DNA of 64,000 bases from JAAYXE01 sp964391195 (GTDB lineage: Bacteria > Chloroflexota > Anaerolineae > Anaerolineales > UBA4823), in the NCBI GenBank assembly GCA_964391195.1, contig CAYMLG010000023.1, positions 1-64,000 of the forward strand. The letters run 5' to 3'. Positions 16,939-25,714 of this stretch are shown piece after piece. Position 1 is the stretch's first letter. The number at the start of each line of letters is the position of its first letter. The translations under genes and the position numbers were made by a program. The notes below the pieces were generated by a model. That model was given only the letters and a program-made list of their open reading frames with translations, made no database searches and was not told where the DNA came from.

Positions 16939-17838
16939 ATGATGAAAGTCGCCAATGCGCCCTGCTCTTGGGGCGCCTTAGAGTTTGATTTAGCGGGGGA
17001 CGCACCGGGGTACGTCCAGGTATTAAATGAAATGGTGGAGACCGGCTACGCCGGCACCGAGCTGGGAGACTGGGGTTTTATGCCCACCGACCCCCAGCAG
17101 CTCGCCCACGAAATCCACTCGCGTGGGCTGGTCATGATGGGCGCGTTCGTACCGGTCAACCTGAAAGACAGCTCCTGCCATGCGGCCGGGATAGAGAATG
17201 CGTTGAAGATTGCTCGCCTGTTGGCCGCCGTGGAGGGCGACCTGCCCTTCATCGTCCTGGCCGATGAGAACGGCCGCGACCCTGTGCGCACCGCCAACGC
17301 CGGGCGCATCACCCCGGAGATGGGGCTGAGCGACGCCGAGTGGCAAGTCTTCGCTGAGGGCGCGACAAAGGTGGCCGAAGCGGTGAAAAACGAAACCGGG
17401 CTGCGGACCGTCTTCCATCACCACTGCGCCGGATATGTAGAGACCCCGGCCGAGATCGATAAGCTGCTCAGCCTGACCGATCCGTCCTTGCTGGGCCTGT
17501 GCTTCGATAGCGGGCACTACCGCTTCGGTGGGGGAGATCCGCTGGAAGGGCTGCGCCGGCATGGGAAGCGGGTCTGGCACTTCCATTTTAAGGATTATCA
17601 GCCGGAGGTCGGCCGGCAGTCCGCCGCCAATCAGTGGGATTATTTCAAGTCCGTAGCCCAGGGCGTCTTCTGCGAGCTGGGTAAGGGCGATGTCCCCTTC
17701 CCGGCGCTGATGGCCGAGCTCGAGAAGCTGGGTTACAACGGTTGGGGCGTGGTGGAGCAGGACGTCCTCCCGGGCATGGGCAGCCCCAAGGAATCAGCCC
17801 TGCGCAACCGGCAGTACCTTCGATCGCTGGGACTGTGA
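16939..17838 (+). CDS. iolE: Inosose dehydratase-type TIM-barrel protein
   Basis: An AP-endonuclease-2-like TIM barrel of 299 aa, of the IolE family, which dehydrates 2-keto-myo-inositol (inosose) to trihydroxycyclohexane-dione. The N-terminal ANAPCSWGALEFD and metal-binding stretches FHHHCAGYVETPAEID, LCFDSGHY and VWHFHFKDY match inosose dehydratase. AAGGAG lies 10 bases before the first of two adjacent ATG codons. Its TGA overlaps the ATG of the next gene (TGATG), showing tight coupling to the dehydrogenase. All other members of the pathway are in the same operon, which supports the call. Confidence 0.88.
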   Translation: MMKVANAPCSWGALEFDLAGDAPGYVQVLNEMVETGYAGTELGDWGFMPTDPQQLAHEIHSRGLVMMGAFVPVNLKDSSCHAAGIENALKIARLLAAVEGDLPFIVLADENGRDPVRTANAGRITPEMGLSDAEWQVFAEGATKVAEAVKNETGLRTVFHHHCAGYVETPAEIDKLLSLTDPSLLGLCFDSGHYRFGGGDPLEGLRRHGKRVWHFHFKDYQPEVGRQSAANQWDYFKSVAQGVFCELGKGDVPFPALMAELEKLGYNGWGVVEQDVLPGMGSPKESALRNRQYLRSLGL

Positions 17839-18887
17839 TGGCCGCCAAACCCCTGCCAGACCGCACGGTTTCCATCGGTTTGATTGGCGCCGGGGGCATG
17901 GGCGCCCGGCATGCCGAGAACCTGCACCGCTTCGTCGGCGGGGCGCGAGTGGCCGGCCTGTACGAACCGGACGCCGAACGCGCCCGCCAGGCTGCCCTGC
18001 GCTGCGGATCCCCGCGGATATTTGATGACCCCCGGCAGTTGATCGAGGCGGATGAGATCGAGGCGGTCATCATCGCCTCCCCGGACCCGACCCACGCCGA
18101 TTTTGTCCTCGAATGCCTGCGCTGCGGCAAACCGGTACTGTGCGAGAAACCCCTCGCCATCCAGGCTGAAGAAGCGGCCCGCATCGTGGAGGCCGAAATG
18201 GCCCTCGGGCGCCGGCTGGTGTCGGTGGGCTTCATGCGCCGCTTCGATCCCCAGCACCTGGCGGTGCAGAAGGTGATCCAGTCCGGCGAGCTGGGACGCC
18301 CAATCCTGTACAAAGGCGTGCACCGCAACGCCTCCATCCCCTACGATGTGACCGGAGAAGTGATCCTCACCAACTCGGCCGGCCACGACATCGACGCCGC
18401 CCGCTGGCTGATGCGCCGGGAGGTGCAAGAAGTTTACGTGCGCGGTGTGCGTTCTCGAGAGACCTTCAGCCCCCAGACCCAGGACCTGCTGCTGATCCAG
18501 TTGGGGATGGAGGGCGGCTGCCTGGCGAGCATCGAGGTCTTCGTCGCCGCCGAATACGGCTACGAAGTTTCGGCGGAAGTGGTCGCCGAACGGGGGACCG
18601 CCCTCACCACCCAGCCGGAGCCGGTCCTCGTGCGCCACAACCGGTCCCGTTCGGCTTCTGTCCCCCTGGAATGGCTGGAGCGGTTCCAGGAAGCCTACGT
18701 GGCCGAGGTCATCGATTGGGTCGATGGGCTGCAAACCGGACGCCCCTTTGCCGGCGCCGGAGCCTGGGACGGATACCTGACCCTGCTAATCACCGACGCC
18801 TGTATCCGCTCGCTGCGCTCCGGACTGCCGGAACGCGTGCCCCTGCCCCAGGCCGGCCTGGACCCTCTTCCAGGTCGGGATGGCTAG
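17838..18887 (+). CDS. Gfo/Idh/MocA oxidoreductase, inositol dehydrogenase-like (first)
   Basis: A 349-residue NAD(P)-dependent dehydrogenase. The Rossmann motif IGAGGMGARHAENL is near residue 17, the catalytic lysine lies in CEKPLAIQ, and the GHDIDAARWL helix supplies the usual His/Asp. The ATG overlaps the iolE stop. Being the first of two paralogues, it may act on myo-inositol or a stereoisomer such as scyllo- or chiro-inositol (as with IolX/IolW in Bacillus); sequence alone does not decide. A 145-base spacer with AT-rich sequence (18950-18980) separates it from the second dehydrogenase, and a weak internal promoter there is possible. Confidence 0.85.
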   Translation: MAAKPLPDRTVSIGLIGAGGMGARHAENLHRFVGGARVAGLYEPDAERARQAALRCGSPRIFDDPRQLIEADEIEAVIIASPDPTHADFVLECLRCGKPVLCEKPLAIQAEEAARIVEAEMALGRRLVSVGFMRRFDPQHLAVQKVIQSGELGRPILYKGVHRNASIPYDVTGEVILTNSAGHDIDAARWLMRREVQEVYVRGVRSRETFSPQTQDLLLIQLGMEGGCLASIEVFVAAEYGYEVSAEVVAERGTALTTQPEPVLVRHNRSRSASVPLEWLERFQEAYVAEVIDWVDGLQTGRPFAGAGAWDGYLTLLITDACIRSLRSGLPERVPLPQAGLDPLPGRDG

Positions 18888-19032
18888 CCTGGGGTTATCC
18901 CCGCGTAGAAAAAGGAGCCCTTTTCCAGCAAAAAACGTTTACTGCACTGATATTCGTTGTTTATTTCGTTCACCCCTGCAAGGCCGGAAAGATAAACCGG
19001 AACCCTGACATCAACCTGATTAGGAGATTTAT

Positions 19033-20055
19033 ATGAGTGAAAATGATCGCGTTCGCGTAGGGGTCATTGGCGCCGGTCGCATCGGTAAGATCCACGCCGA
19101 AAACCTGGCTACCCGTGTGCCGGGATCCACCGTAGTGGCCATCGCCGATCCGCTGTTGAGCGCTGCAGAGGAGACTGCCGGCCGCCTGCACATCCCCTTC
19201 GTAACTGAGGACTACAAGAAAGTCATCCAGCACCCCGAAGTGGATGCGGTGGCAATCTGCTCCTCGACCGATACCCATGCTCACATGATGGTGGAGGCGG
19301 CCCAGGCCGGGAAACACATCTTTGTCGAAAAACCGATTTCCTACGATCTGGCGAAGATCGACGAAGCTCTGGCGGCAGTGCAGCGCGCGGGCGTTAAGCT
19401 GCAGATCGGCTTCAACCGGCGCTTCGATCCCAACTTCCGCCGGGTGCGGGAGATGATCGCCGCCGGGGCAATCGGCGAGCCGCATATTGTGCGCATCACC
19501 AGCCGCGATCCGGCGCCCCCGCCTATCGAGTACGTCAAAGTTTCGGGGGGTATCTTCTTCGATATGACCATCCACGACTTCGATATGGCCCGCTTCTTGC
19601 TGGGCTGCGATGTGGAAGAAATCTTCGTGGCCGGCGCAGTGCGGGTTGACCCGCGCATCGGCGAGGCCGGGGACATCGACACGGCCGTGATCACCCTGCG
19701 CTACGAAAACGGGGCGATTGGCACCATCGATAACAGCCGCAAGGCGATTTACGGTTACGACCAGCGCCTGGAAGTCTTCGGCTCCGAGGGGATGGTGCAG
19801 GCTCTGAACAACACGCCCGACAACAACCTGTACGCCAATGCAAACGGCGTCCACGCCGCCAAGCCCCTGTATTTCTTCCTGGAGCGTTACATGGATTCCT
19901 TCATCGCTGAAATGAAGGAATTCGTTGACAGCATCCGTTACGACCGGCAGCCTTCTGTGACCGGGATCGATGGCCGCGTGCCGGTTCTGATGGCCATGGC
20001 CGCCCGCAAATCATACCAGGAGAACCGCCCCGTTCGCATCAGCGAAGTGGCGTAG
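19033..20055 (+). CDS. iolG: Inositol 2-dehydrogenase
   Basis: A 340-residue Gfo/Idh/MocA enzyme expected to oxidise myo-inositol to 2-keto-myo-inositol with NAD, the entry step of the pathway. GAGRIGKIHAENLA, VEKPISYDL (catalytic Lys), IGFNRRFDPNF and FFDMTIHDFDMARFLLG are the classical IolG motifs and fit better than in the preceding paralogue. The ribosome site AGGAG is 7 bases before the ATG. It is the last gene of the regulon: a strong terminator begins 15 bases after its stop codon. Confidence 0.92.
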   Translation: MSENDRVRVGVIGAGRIGKIHAENLATRVPGSTVVAIADPLLSAAEETAGRLHIPFVTEDYKKVIQHPEVDAVAICSSTDTHAHMMVEAAQAGKHIFVEKPISYDLAKIDEALAAVQRAGVKLQIGFNRRFDPNFRRVREMIAAGAIGEPHIVRITSRDPAPPPIEYVKVSGGIFFDMTIHDFDMARFLLGCDVEEIFVAGAVRVDPRIGEAGDIDTAVITLRYENGAIGTIDNSRKAIYGYDQRLEVFGSEGMVQALNNTPDNNLYANANGVHAAKPLYFFLERYMDSFIAEMKEFVDSIRYDRQPSVTGIDGRVPVLMAMAARKSYQENRPVRISEVA

Positions 20056-20070
20056 ATAATATACAAAGGA

Positions 20071-20116
20071 AAAACAAGGACCCATCCCAAACTGAAGGGA
20101 TGGGTCCTTGTTTTTA
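20071..20116. terminator. Strong bidirectional-type terminator ending the inositol regulon
   Basis: Perfect 18-bp stem, AAAACAAGGACCCATCCC (20071-20088) and its complement at 20097-20114, with an 8-base loop, then T-rich sequence. The A-run on the left makes it able to work in both directions. Confidence 0.93.
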
Positions 20117-20120
20117 ATCC

Positions 20121-20172
20121 CACACGCCCCCACCCCAAAACAGCCATCAGGACCGGCAGCATTTGCCTGCAC
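20121..20172 (-). repeat. Intergenic palindromic repeat, right half (copy D)
   Basis: CACACG...CCAAAACA...ATTTGCCTGCAC resembles the right arm of the full copy at 54864-54909 and, inverted, the left arm at 4016-4065. It directly follows the terminator and precedes the promoter of the next operon. Confidence 0.5.
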
Positions 20173-20190
20173 ACTTCCTTTGAAAGTTAG

Positions 20191-20218
20191 TTGACAATTC
20201 AGATACCATACGTATAAT
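20191..20218 (+). promoter_or_regulatory. Consensus promoter of the dipeptide-type importer
   Basis: TTGACA (20191-20196), 16 bp, TATAAT (20213-20218): both hexamers are perfect. ATACGTAT overlapping the -10 is palindromic and could be an operator. The leader is about 120 bases, with AGGAGG before the ATG at 20347. Confidence 0.88.
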
Positions 20219-20346
20219 GAAACCGTATCCAGAGTTTGCGTATCAAATAAGTGAACTGAAAGGAGGGGAGAAAAGTACATAAACAAATACGCCGCAAGTT
20301 TTTTTCGCCAACAGTTATGTAATTCGTCCAATAGGAGGAGAAACGC

Positions 20347-22152
20347 ATGAAACACAGGTCAGTAAATCTGATTGGGGTAATGGTGCTGATCTTGAGCCTG
20401 GTTTTGGCAGCCTGTGCGCCTCAGGGAGGGACAGCGCCAACCACCCAGCCAGAGGTAGTGGAACCTGCGCCGACCGAACCGGCTGCAGTAGAGCCCGAAC
20501 CCACTGAACCGGAACCGGCCGAACCCGAAGCAACGGAGGCTGAACCAACCGAAGCGGAAGGAGAAACGGCGGTCGGAGACACCGGGTTCGAGCCCATGTC
20601 TGTAAGCGCCCCCGACTGTGATTACGGCGGGTTGTTCCGAACGATCGAAGCCGTAGACGAGCTCACCGTACGCTTTACGATGTGCGCCCCCGACCCGGCT
20701 TTCCCTTCCAAGGCAGCCTTCACCCCCTTCTCGATCCAACCCAGTGAGTATTTGGAAAGCACTGGCGGCGGTGGCGAGCTGCTCGAACGCCCGATCGGCA
20801 CCGGCCCTTATATGGTCCAGGAGTGGGCACGCGGCGACCAGTTGGTTCTCGTCCGCAATGAGAACTACTGGGGCGACCCGGCCATCGAATCCACCGTCGT
20901 CTTCCGCTGGGGCTCGGAGGCCGCTCAGCGCTTGCTCGAGCTGCAGTCCGGCACAGTGGATGGGATTGACAATGTCGGCGTGGAAGATTTCACCACCGTC
21001 GAGAACGATCCCAACCTGGAACTTCTCGTCCGGCCGGCCCTCAACGTGTTCTATGTGGGGATGAACAATGTATTTCCCCCGTTCGACAACGAACTCGTCC
21101 GCCAGGCCATCGCCATGGGAATCGACCGGCAGCGCATCGTAGACAACTTCTACCCCCCTGGCTCGGAAGTCGCCACCCACTTCACCCCCTGCTCCATCCC
21201 CGGCGGGTGTGAGGGTGAAGAGTGGTACGAGTTCAACCCCGAACGGGCCCGAGAGCTGCTGGCCGAGGCCGGCTTCCCGGATGGTTTTGATACCGAAATC
21301 GCCTTCCGCGACGTGGTCCGCGGCTACCTGCCGCAGCCATCTGTGGTTGCCACCGACATCCAGGCCCAGCTCATGGAGAACCTGAACATCAACGCCAGCA
21401 TCAACGTGATGGAATCCGGGGCCTTCATCGCCGCGGCTGACGCCGGTGAACTGACCGGCCTGCACCTGTTGGGCTGGGGCGCCGACTACCCCGATGTGAC
21501 CAACTTCCTGGATTTCCACTTTGGGATTGGCGCTTCCGCTCAGATGGGTGAGAAGTTCGAGGATATCACCTCGGCCCTCATCGAAGGCGCCAAGCTGGCA
21601 GACAATGCGGCTCGCGCCCCGCATTATGAAGCGGCCAACAACGCCATCAAGCAGCACGTGCCGATGGTGCCGATCGCTCACGGCGCCTCCGCTGTCGCCT
21701 ACCGCGCCGGCCTGGGAGGCACGCACGTCAGCCCGCTCAGCAACGAATACTTCGCCGTGGTCGACAACCCGGATGGAGATGCTTTCGTCTGGATGCAGAA
21801 CGCCGAGCCGATCTCTCTGTACTGTGCAGATGAGACTGACGGCGAATCGCTGCGGGCCTGCGAACAGGTGACTGAAGCGCTGCTGGCGTACGAGATCGGC
21901 GGCGTGGAAGTACGCCCCGCCCTGGCGACCGCCTGCGAGCCGAACGATGACCTGACGGTGTGGACCTGCACCCTGCGCGAGGGCGTGACTTTCCACGACG
22001 GTTCGACGCTCGATGCCAATGACGTCGTCACCTCTTACGTCGTCCAGTGGGATGCCGCTCACCCCTTGCATGTGGGCAACACCGGAGCCTTCACCTACTT
22101 CAGCGCCCTGTGGGGCAGTTTCCTCAACGCTCCCGAAGAACCCGAACAATAA
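20347..22152 (+). CDS. Dipeptide/oligopeptide-type binding lipoprotein with circularly permuted domain
   Basis: A family 5 substrate-binding lipoprotein (SBP_bac_5), 601 aa. The signal peptide ends LVLAAC (Cys23), followed by a Pro/Glu/Ala tether to about residue 77. The order of the fold is changed: residues about 100-480 (IEAVDELTVRF onward) correspond to the middle and C-terminal parts of DppA/OppA. Residues about 483-595 (MQNAEPISLYC, RPALA, LREGVTFHDGSTLDANDVV) correspond to the usual N-terminus. This is a circular permutation rather than a truncation, since all parts are present once. It carries its own consensus promoter and is followed by DppB- and DppC-type permeases. The ligand is unknown. 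Confidence 0.9.
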   Translation: MKHRSVNLIGVMVLILSLVLAACAPQGGTAPTTQPEVVEPAPTEPAAVEPEPTEPEPAEPEATEAEPTEAEGETAVGDTGFEPMSVSAPDCDYGGLFRTIEAVDELTVRFTMCAPDPAFPSKAAFTPFSIQPSEYLESTGGGGELLERPIGTGPYMVQEWARGDQLVLVRNENYWGDPAIESTVVFRWGSEAAQRLLELQSGTVDGIDNVGVEDFTTVENDPNLELLVRPALNVFYVGMNNVFPPFDNELVRQAIAMGIDRQRIVDNFYPPGSEVATHFTPCSIPGGCEGEEWYEFNPERARELLAEAGFPDGFDTEIAFRDVVRGYLPQPSVVATDIQAQLMENLNINASINVMESGAFIAAADAGELTGLHLLGWGADYPDVTNFLDFHFGIGASAQMGEKFEDITSALIEGAKLADNAARAPHYEAANNAIKQHVPMVPIAHGASAVAYRAGLGGTHVSPLSNEYFAVVDNPDGDAFVWMQNAEPISLYCADETDGESLRACEQVTEALLAYEIGGVEVRPALATACEPNDDLTVWTCTLREGVTFHDGSTLDANDVVTSYVVQWDAAHPLHVGNTGAFTYFSALWGSFLNAPEEPEQ

Positions 22153-22169
22153 GCCTCGATCTGAGAAGT

Positions 22170-22349
22170 GGTTGAGCCTGGTGGGATCTCTGCCAGGCTC
22201 AACCAGCCAACCGGTTAATGAAAGCGCCGCGAGGGTTGGCGGTGTCGCCGCCAACCATCAAACGCCAGAAGGCAGCGGGAGATCCCCGCTGCGAAAAAAG
22301 AATCCGGGTGACCAGGAATTTGCGCACTCCAGAACGAGAGCGCAAATTC
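22170..22349 (+). other. Cluster of four hairpins between binding protein and permease
   Basis: Stems at 22170-22181/22193-22204 (12 bp), 22234-22242/22248-22256 (9 bp), 22272-22279/22285-22292 (8 bp, followed by an A-run) and 22316-22325/22340-22349 (10 bp). None has a T-run. Together they probably lower permease expression relative to the binding protein or stabilise the upstream message. Confidence 0.6.
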
Positions 22350-22365
22350 AGAGAAGTTTAATGAT

Positions 22366-23442
22366 ATGACCACATACATACTTCGCCGTATCCTCTCCAG
22401 CATCCCGGTACTGATAGGGATTCTATTTGTAACCTTCGCCCTGGCGCGTCTGATCCCAGGCGATCCTTGCCGGGCGATCCTGGGGGAAAAAGCGACTGAC
22501 GCCGTTTGCGCTGAATTTAATGAACGGCACGGTTTGAACGAACCGATCTACGTGCAGTTCGGCGTTTACGTGAGCGAAATCTTGCGCGGCGATCTGGGTA
22601 ATTCGTTCAGGTTTGGCATCCCGGTGACTCAGCTCATTGTGGAACGCTTGCCAACCACGCTGGAGCTCAGCTTCACCGCCATGGCATTCAGCGTGATCGT
22701 CGGGATTCCATTGGGGATCATTTCAGCGGTGCGTCATAACTCAACAGTGGATGTCGGCACAATGGTGGCCGCCAATATCGGGGTATCGATGCCGGTTTTC
22801 TGGCTGGGGCTGATGTTGGCCTATTTGTTCGCCCTGCTGCTCAAAGACACGCCATTCCAACTGCCGCCGTCCGGGCGGCTGTCGCCCGGTCTGTTGGCCC
22901 CGGCTTTTTATAAGGTATGGGGCTGGGAGGTCGAGAATAAATTCCTCGCCGGCCTGCTGGAATTTATCAGCCGGCTAAACATGATCAATGCCGTGTTTAC
23001 CTGGCGCTGGGATATCTTCTTAGATGCGCTCCGGCACATGATCCTGCCTGCGGTTGCCGTTGGCACCATCCCCCTGGCAATCATCGCCCGCATGACTCGC
23101 TCCAGCATGTTGGAAGTCCTCGGACAGGACTACGTGCGCGCCGCAAGAGCGAAGGGGCTGGGGCGCGGCAAGGTGGTGCTGAAGCATGCCCTGCGGAATG
23201 CCCTGCTGCCCCTGGTAACCGTCATCGGCCTGTCGTTGGGCAGCTTCCTGGGCGGGGCTGTGCTGACCGAAACGATCTTCGGCCTATCAGGCGTGGGACG
23301 AACCCTCTACGATTCCATCACCGCCCGCGACTACGGAGTGGTGCAGTCGTTCACGGTTGTGATCGCCGTTTTCTTCGTAGTCCTGAATCTGCTGGTCGAT
23401 ATCTCGTATGTATACCTGGACCCCCGGGTTAGATTGGAATAA
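22366..23442 (+). CDS. DppB-type ABC permease
   Basis: A 358-residue membrane subunit of a dipeptide/oligopeptide-type importer. The N-terminal YILRRILSSIPVLIGILFVTFALARLIPGDP is the DppB start signature. The C-terminal half has the EAA loop for the ATPase (DYVRAARAKGLGRGKVVLKHALRNALLPLVT) and FLGGAVLTETIFGLSGVGRTLYDSI. About six membrane segments. There is an insertion of moderate length between segments 3 and 4 (residues about 160-220). It is followed by dppC after 6 bases. Confidence 0.93.
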   Translation: MTTYILRRILSSIPVLIGILFVTFALARLIPGDPCRAILGEKATDAVCAEFNERHGLNEPIYVQFGVYVSEILRGDLGNSFRFGIPVTQLIVERLPTTLELSFTAMAFSVIVGIPLGIISAVRHNSTVDVGTMVAANIGVSMPVFWLGLMLAYLFALLLKDTPFQLPPSGRLSPGLLAPAFYKVWGWEVENKFLAGLLEFISRLNMINAVFTWRWDIFLDALRHMILPAVAVGTIPLAIIARMTRSSMLEVLGQDYVRAARAKGLGRGKVVLKHALRNALLPLVTVIGLSLGSFLGGAVLTETIFGLSGVGRTLYDSITARDYGVVQSFTVVIAVFFVVLNLLVDISYVYLDPRVRLE

Positions 23443-23448
23443 CGACAC

Positions 23449-24423
23449 ATGGAAGCCACTTCCCAAACGGACAAACAGATGGGCCAGATTGCCGAGCTGC
23501 AGGCTGAGAGTCTACGAACGACCGAGAGTGTAACGCTGTGGAAGACCGCCTGGCGGCGGTTATTCCGGCGCAAATCTGCCATCGTGGGCATGATCATCCT
23601 GGCAGCTCTGATCTTTATCGCCGTGTTCGCCGATGTGATCGCCCCGTATGATCCCAGAATACCGCTGATCGGGCGAGAGGAAGGCGTGCGGGTGCGCCAG
23701 CCCCCCTGTATTCACCTGCTTGGCTGTCCGCGCGACCAACCTCAACACCTTATGGGGCTGGATGGGAATGCCCGCGACCAGTTCAGCCGGTTGATCTATG
23801 GGGCGCGCTTGAGTCTGGTGGTCGGTTTCACGACGGTATCCTTTGCAATCGTCATCGGAACCATCCTGGGAGCGACCGCCGGATACCTGGGCGGCCAGGT
23901 GGACAATGTCATTATGCGCTTGATGGATGTGCTCCTGGCTTTCCCCTCCCTGCTCCTGGCGATTGCCATCGTCAGCATCCTTGGCCCGGGGGTGGAAAAC
24001 GCCCTGATCGCTATCGGGATCGTCTCCATACCGGCCTATGCGCGCGTGGCGCGCGCCAGCGTGCTCACGGTGCGAGAGATGGAATTCGTAGAAGCCGCCC
24101 GCGCCCTGGGTGGCAGCCACGGGTATATCCTCTTTTCTCGTATCCTGCCCAATTCCCTCACCCCGCTGATCGTTCAGGGCACCCTGGGGATCGCTACCGC
24201 GATCCTGGATGCAGCCGCCCTGTCCTTCCTTGGCCTGGGAGCTCAACCGCCAACGGCCGAATGGGGGACGATGCTCTCCGCTGAACGCAACCAGGTGTTC
24301 ACCGCGCCCTACCTTGTCTTTTACCCCGGCCTGGCGATCATGCTGACCGTGCTCGCATTCAATTTGATCGGCGACGGTCTGCGCGACGCGCTCGATCCCC
24401 GCCTGGCCCACGAAAGCGCATAA
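23449..24423 (+). CDS. DppC-type ABC permease
   Basis: The partner permease, 324 aa. An N-terminal cytoplasmic tail leads into AWRRLFRRKSAIVGMIILAALIFIAVFADVIAPYDP, the OppC_N signature. The EAA loop is REMEFVEAARALGGSHGYILFSRILPNSLTPLIV. The C-terminal SFLGLGAQPPTAEWGTMLS and GDGLRDALDPR are typical. A Cys-containing insertion (CIHLLGCPRDQPQHLMGLDGNARDQFSRLIYG) sits in the periplasmic loop, as in relatives. No DppD/DppF-type ATPase follows; a terminator does, so the ATPases must be encoded elsewhere. Confidence 0.93.
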   Translation: MEATSQTDKQMGQIAELQAESLRTTESVTLWKTAWRRLFRRKSAIVGMIILAALIFIAVFADVIAPYDPRIPLIGREEGVRVRQPPCIHLLGCPRDQPQHLMGLDGNARDQFSRLIYGARLSLVVGFTTVSFAIVIGTILGATAGYLGGQVDNVIMRLMDVLLAFPSLLLAIAIVSILGPGVENALIAIGIVSIPAYARVARASVLTVREMEFVEAARALGGSHGYILFSRILPNSLTPLIVQGTLGIATAILDAAALSFLGLGAQPPTAEWGTMLSAERNQVFTAPYLVFYPGLAIMLTVLAFNLIGDGLRDALDPRLAHESA

Positions 24424-24452
24424 GACAGGGTGCTAATCTTCGCAATCTTCCC

Positions 24453-24482
24453 ATGGCCCGCCGGTCCCGCGGGCCATTTTAA
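24453..24482 (+). terminator. Rho-independent terminator after dppC
   Basis: Stem ATGGCCCGC (24453-24461) / GCGGGCCAT (24469-24477), a 7-base loop, then TTTAATTAA. Confidence 0.8.
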
Positions 24483-24564
24483 TTAACGTCTACCTTTGAC
24501 ATTCTACGCTGCCCCGGCTACAATGGAGGAACCATCACTGAAGTCCATCCATCATGGAGGTCCA

Positions 24565-25692
24565 ATGAGCGCCTGGCCAGGCAAATATGTCATCGGATTG
24601 ACCGGTAACATCGCAACCGGGAAAAGCGTTGTGCGTAAAATGCTGGAACACCTGGGTGCGTACGGGATTGACGCCGATGCGCTTGGGCATCGCGCGATCG
24701 CCAAAGGTGCGCCCGGTTACCAGGCGGTGGTGGACAATTTTGGCCGCTGGATCCTTGGAAACGACGGGCAGATCGACCGGGCGAAACTGGGCCGCATCGT
24801 ATTCGCAGACCCAGAGGCGCTGGCGCAGCTCGAAGCCATCGTACATCCGCTTGTATTTCAGGCGACTGATATCCTCATCCGCCGGTCTAACCACCCGGTT
24901 ATCGTGTTGGAGGCCATCAAACTGCTCGAGTCTGGCCTGCGGCAGCGCTGCGACTCGCTGTGGGTCACCTATGCGCCGCAGGAGATACAGCTTGCCCGGC
25001 TGGTGAAGAAGCGCGGGATGACTGAGCAGGCGGCCCGGCAGCGCATACTGGCGCAGCCTCCACAAGAGGCCAAGACTGCAGCCGCCGATGTGATCATCCA
25101 GAACACGGGGGCGTTCGAAGACACCTGGCGGCAGGTGGCGACAGCCTGGCAGTCGCTTTTCCCCGCGGCCGAGGAGCCCCAACCGGCGGCTGCGGCCGAA
25201 GGGCAGTTGGTGGTCGAACGGGCCCGCCCGCGCCAGACCGCCGAATTGGCTGAGCTGATCACCAGGTTGAGCGGCGGGAAACAACGCCCGAGCCCAGGAG
25301 ACGTGATGGCGGCCTTCGGGGAGAAAGCCTTCCTGATCCTGCGCCTCGATGGACGTCCGGTAGGGCTGGCAGGGTGGAAAGTCGAGAATCTGGTCGCGGT
25401 CACCGATGACGTCTTTCTAGAGCCTGGCATTGGACCTGCTCCGGCCCTGGGTGCTCTTCTGGAAGAAGTGGAACGAGCCTCGAAAGAGCTGCAGTGCGAA
25501 GTCTCCCTTCTTTTCTTGAAGCCAGAGCTCGCCCGGCAAAGCTCGGTTCTGTCTCCGCTCGGCTACCAGCCGAGGACGGTGCAGAGCCTGGGGGTGCGGG
25601 CCTGGCAGGAAGCGGCGAAAGAATCGATGCCGCCCAGCACCGTGATGCTTTTCAAACAGCTGCGCCAAGATCGCGTGCTGCGCCCAGTGTGA
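24565..25692 (+). CDS. coaE: Dephospho-CoA kinase fused to a GNAT-like domain
   Basis: Residues 1-200 are CoaE, which phosphorylates dephospho-CoA in the last step of coenzyme A synthesis: the P-loop GNIATGKS is at residues 14-21, and DADALGH and VHPLVF are standard landmarks. Residues about 212-375 form a second domain (VVERARPRQTAEL, FGEKAFLILRLDGRPVGLAGWKVENLV, LGALLEEVERASKELQCEVSLLFL) with the strand-helix pattern of GNAT acetyltransferases. Its acetyl-CoA P-loop is not obvious, so activity is doubtful. Ordinary CoaE proteins have about 200 aa. The ATG at 24565 has GGAGG 4 bases upstream. The next gene begins 22 bases downstream. Confidence 0.88.
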   Translation: MSAWPGKYVIGLTGNIATGKSVVRKMLEHLGAYGIDADALGHRAIAKGAPGYQAVVDNFGRWILGNDGQIDRAKLGRIVFADPEALAQLEAIVHPLVFQATDILIRRSNHPVIVLEAIKLLESGLRQRCDSLWVTYAPQEIQLARLVKKRGMTEQAARQRILAQPPQEAKTAAADVIIQNTGAFEDTWRQVATAWQSLFPAAEEPQPAAAAEGQLVVERARPRQTAELAELITRLSGGKQRPSPGDVMAAFGEKAFLILRLDGRPVGLAGWKVENLVAVTDDVFLEPGIGPAPALGALLEEVERASKELQCEVSLLFLKPELARQSSVLSPLGYQPRTVQSLGVRAWQEAAKESMPPSTVMLFKQLRQDRVLRPV

Positions 25693-25714
25693 CACTGCTG
25701 CCGGAGTCTTATCC

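Noticed and set aside
20359..22254. Long minus-strand open frame of 631 codons
   Set aside because: Antisense shadow of the permuted binding-protein gene, with no family signature.
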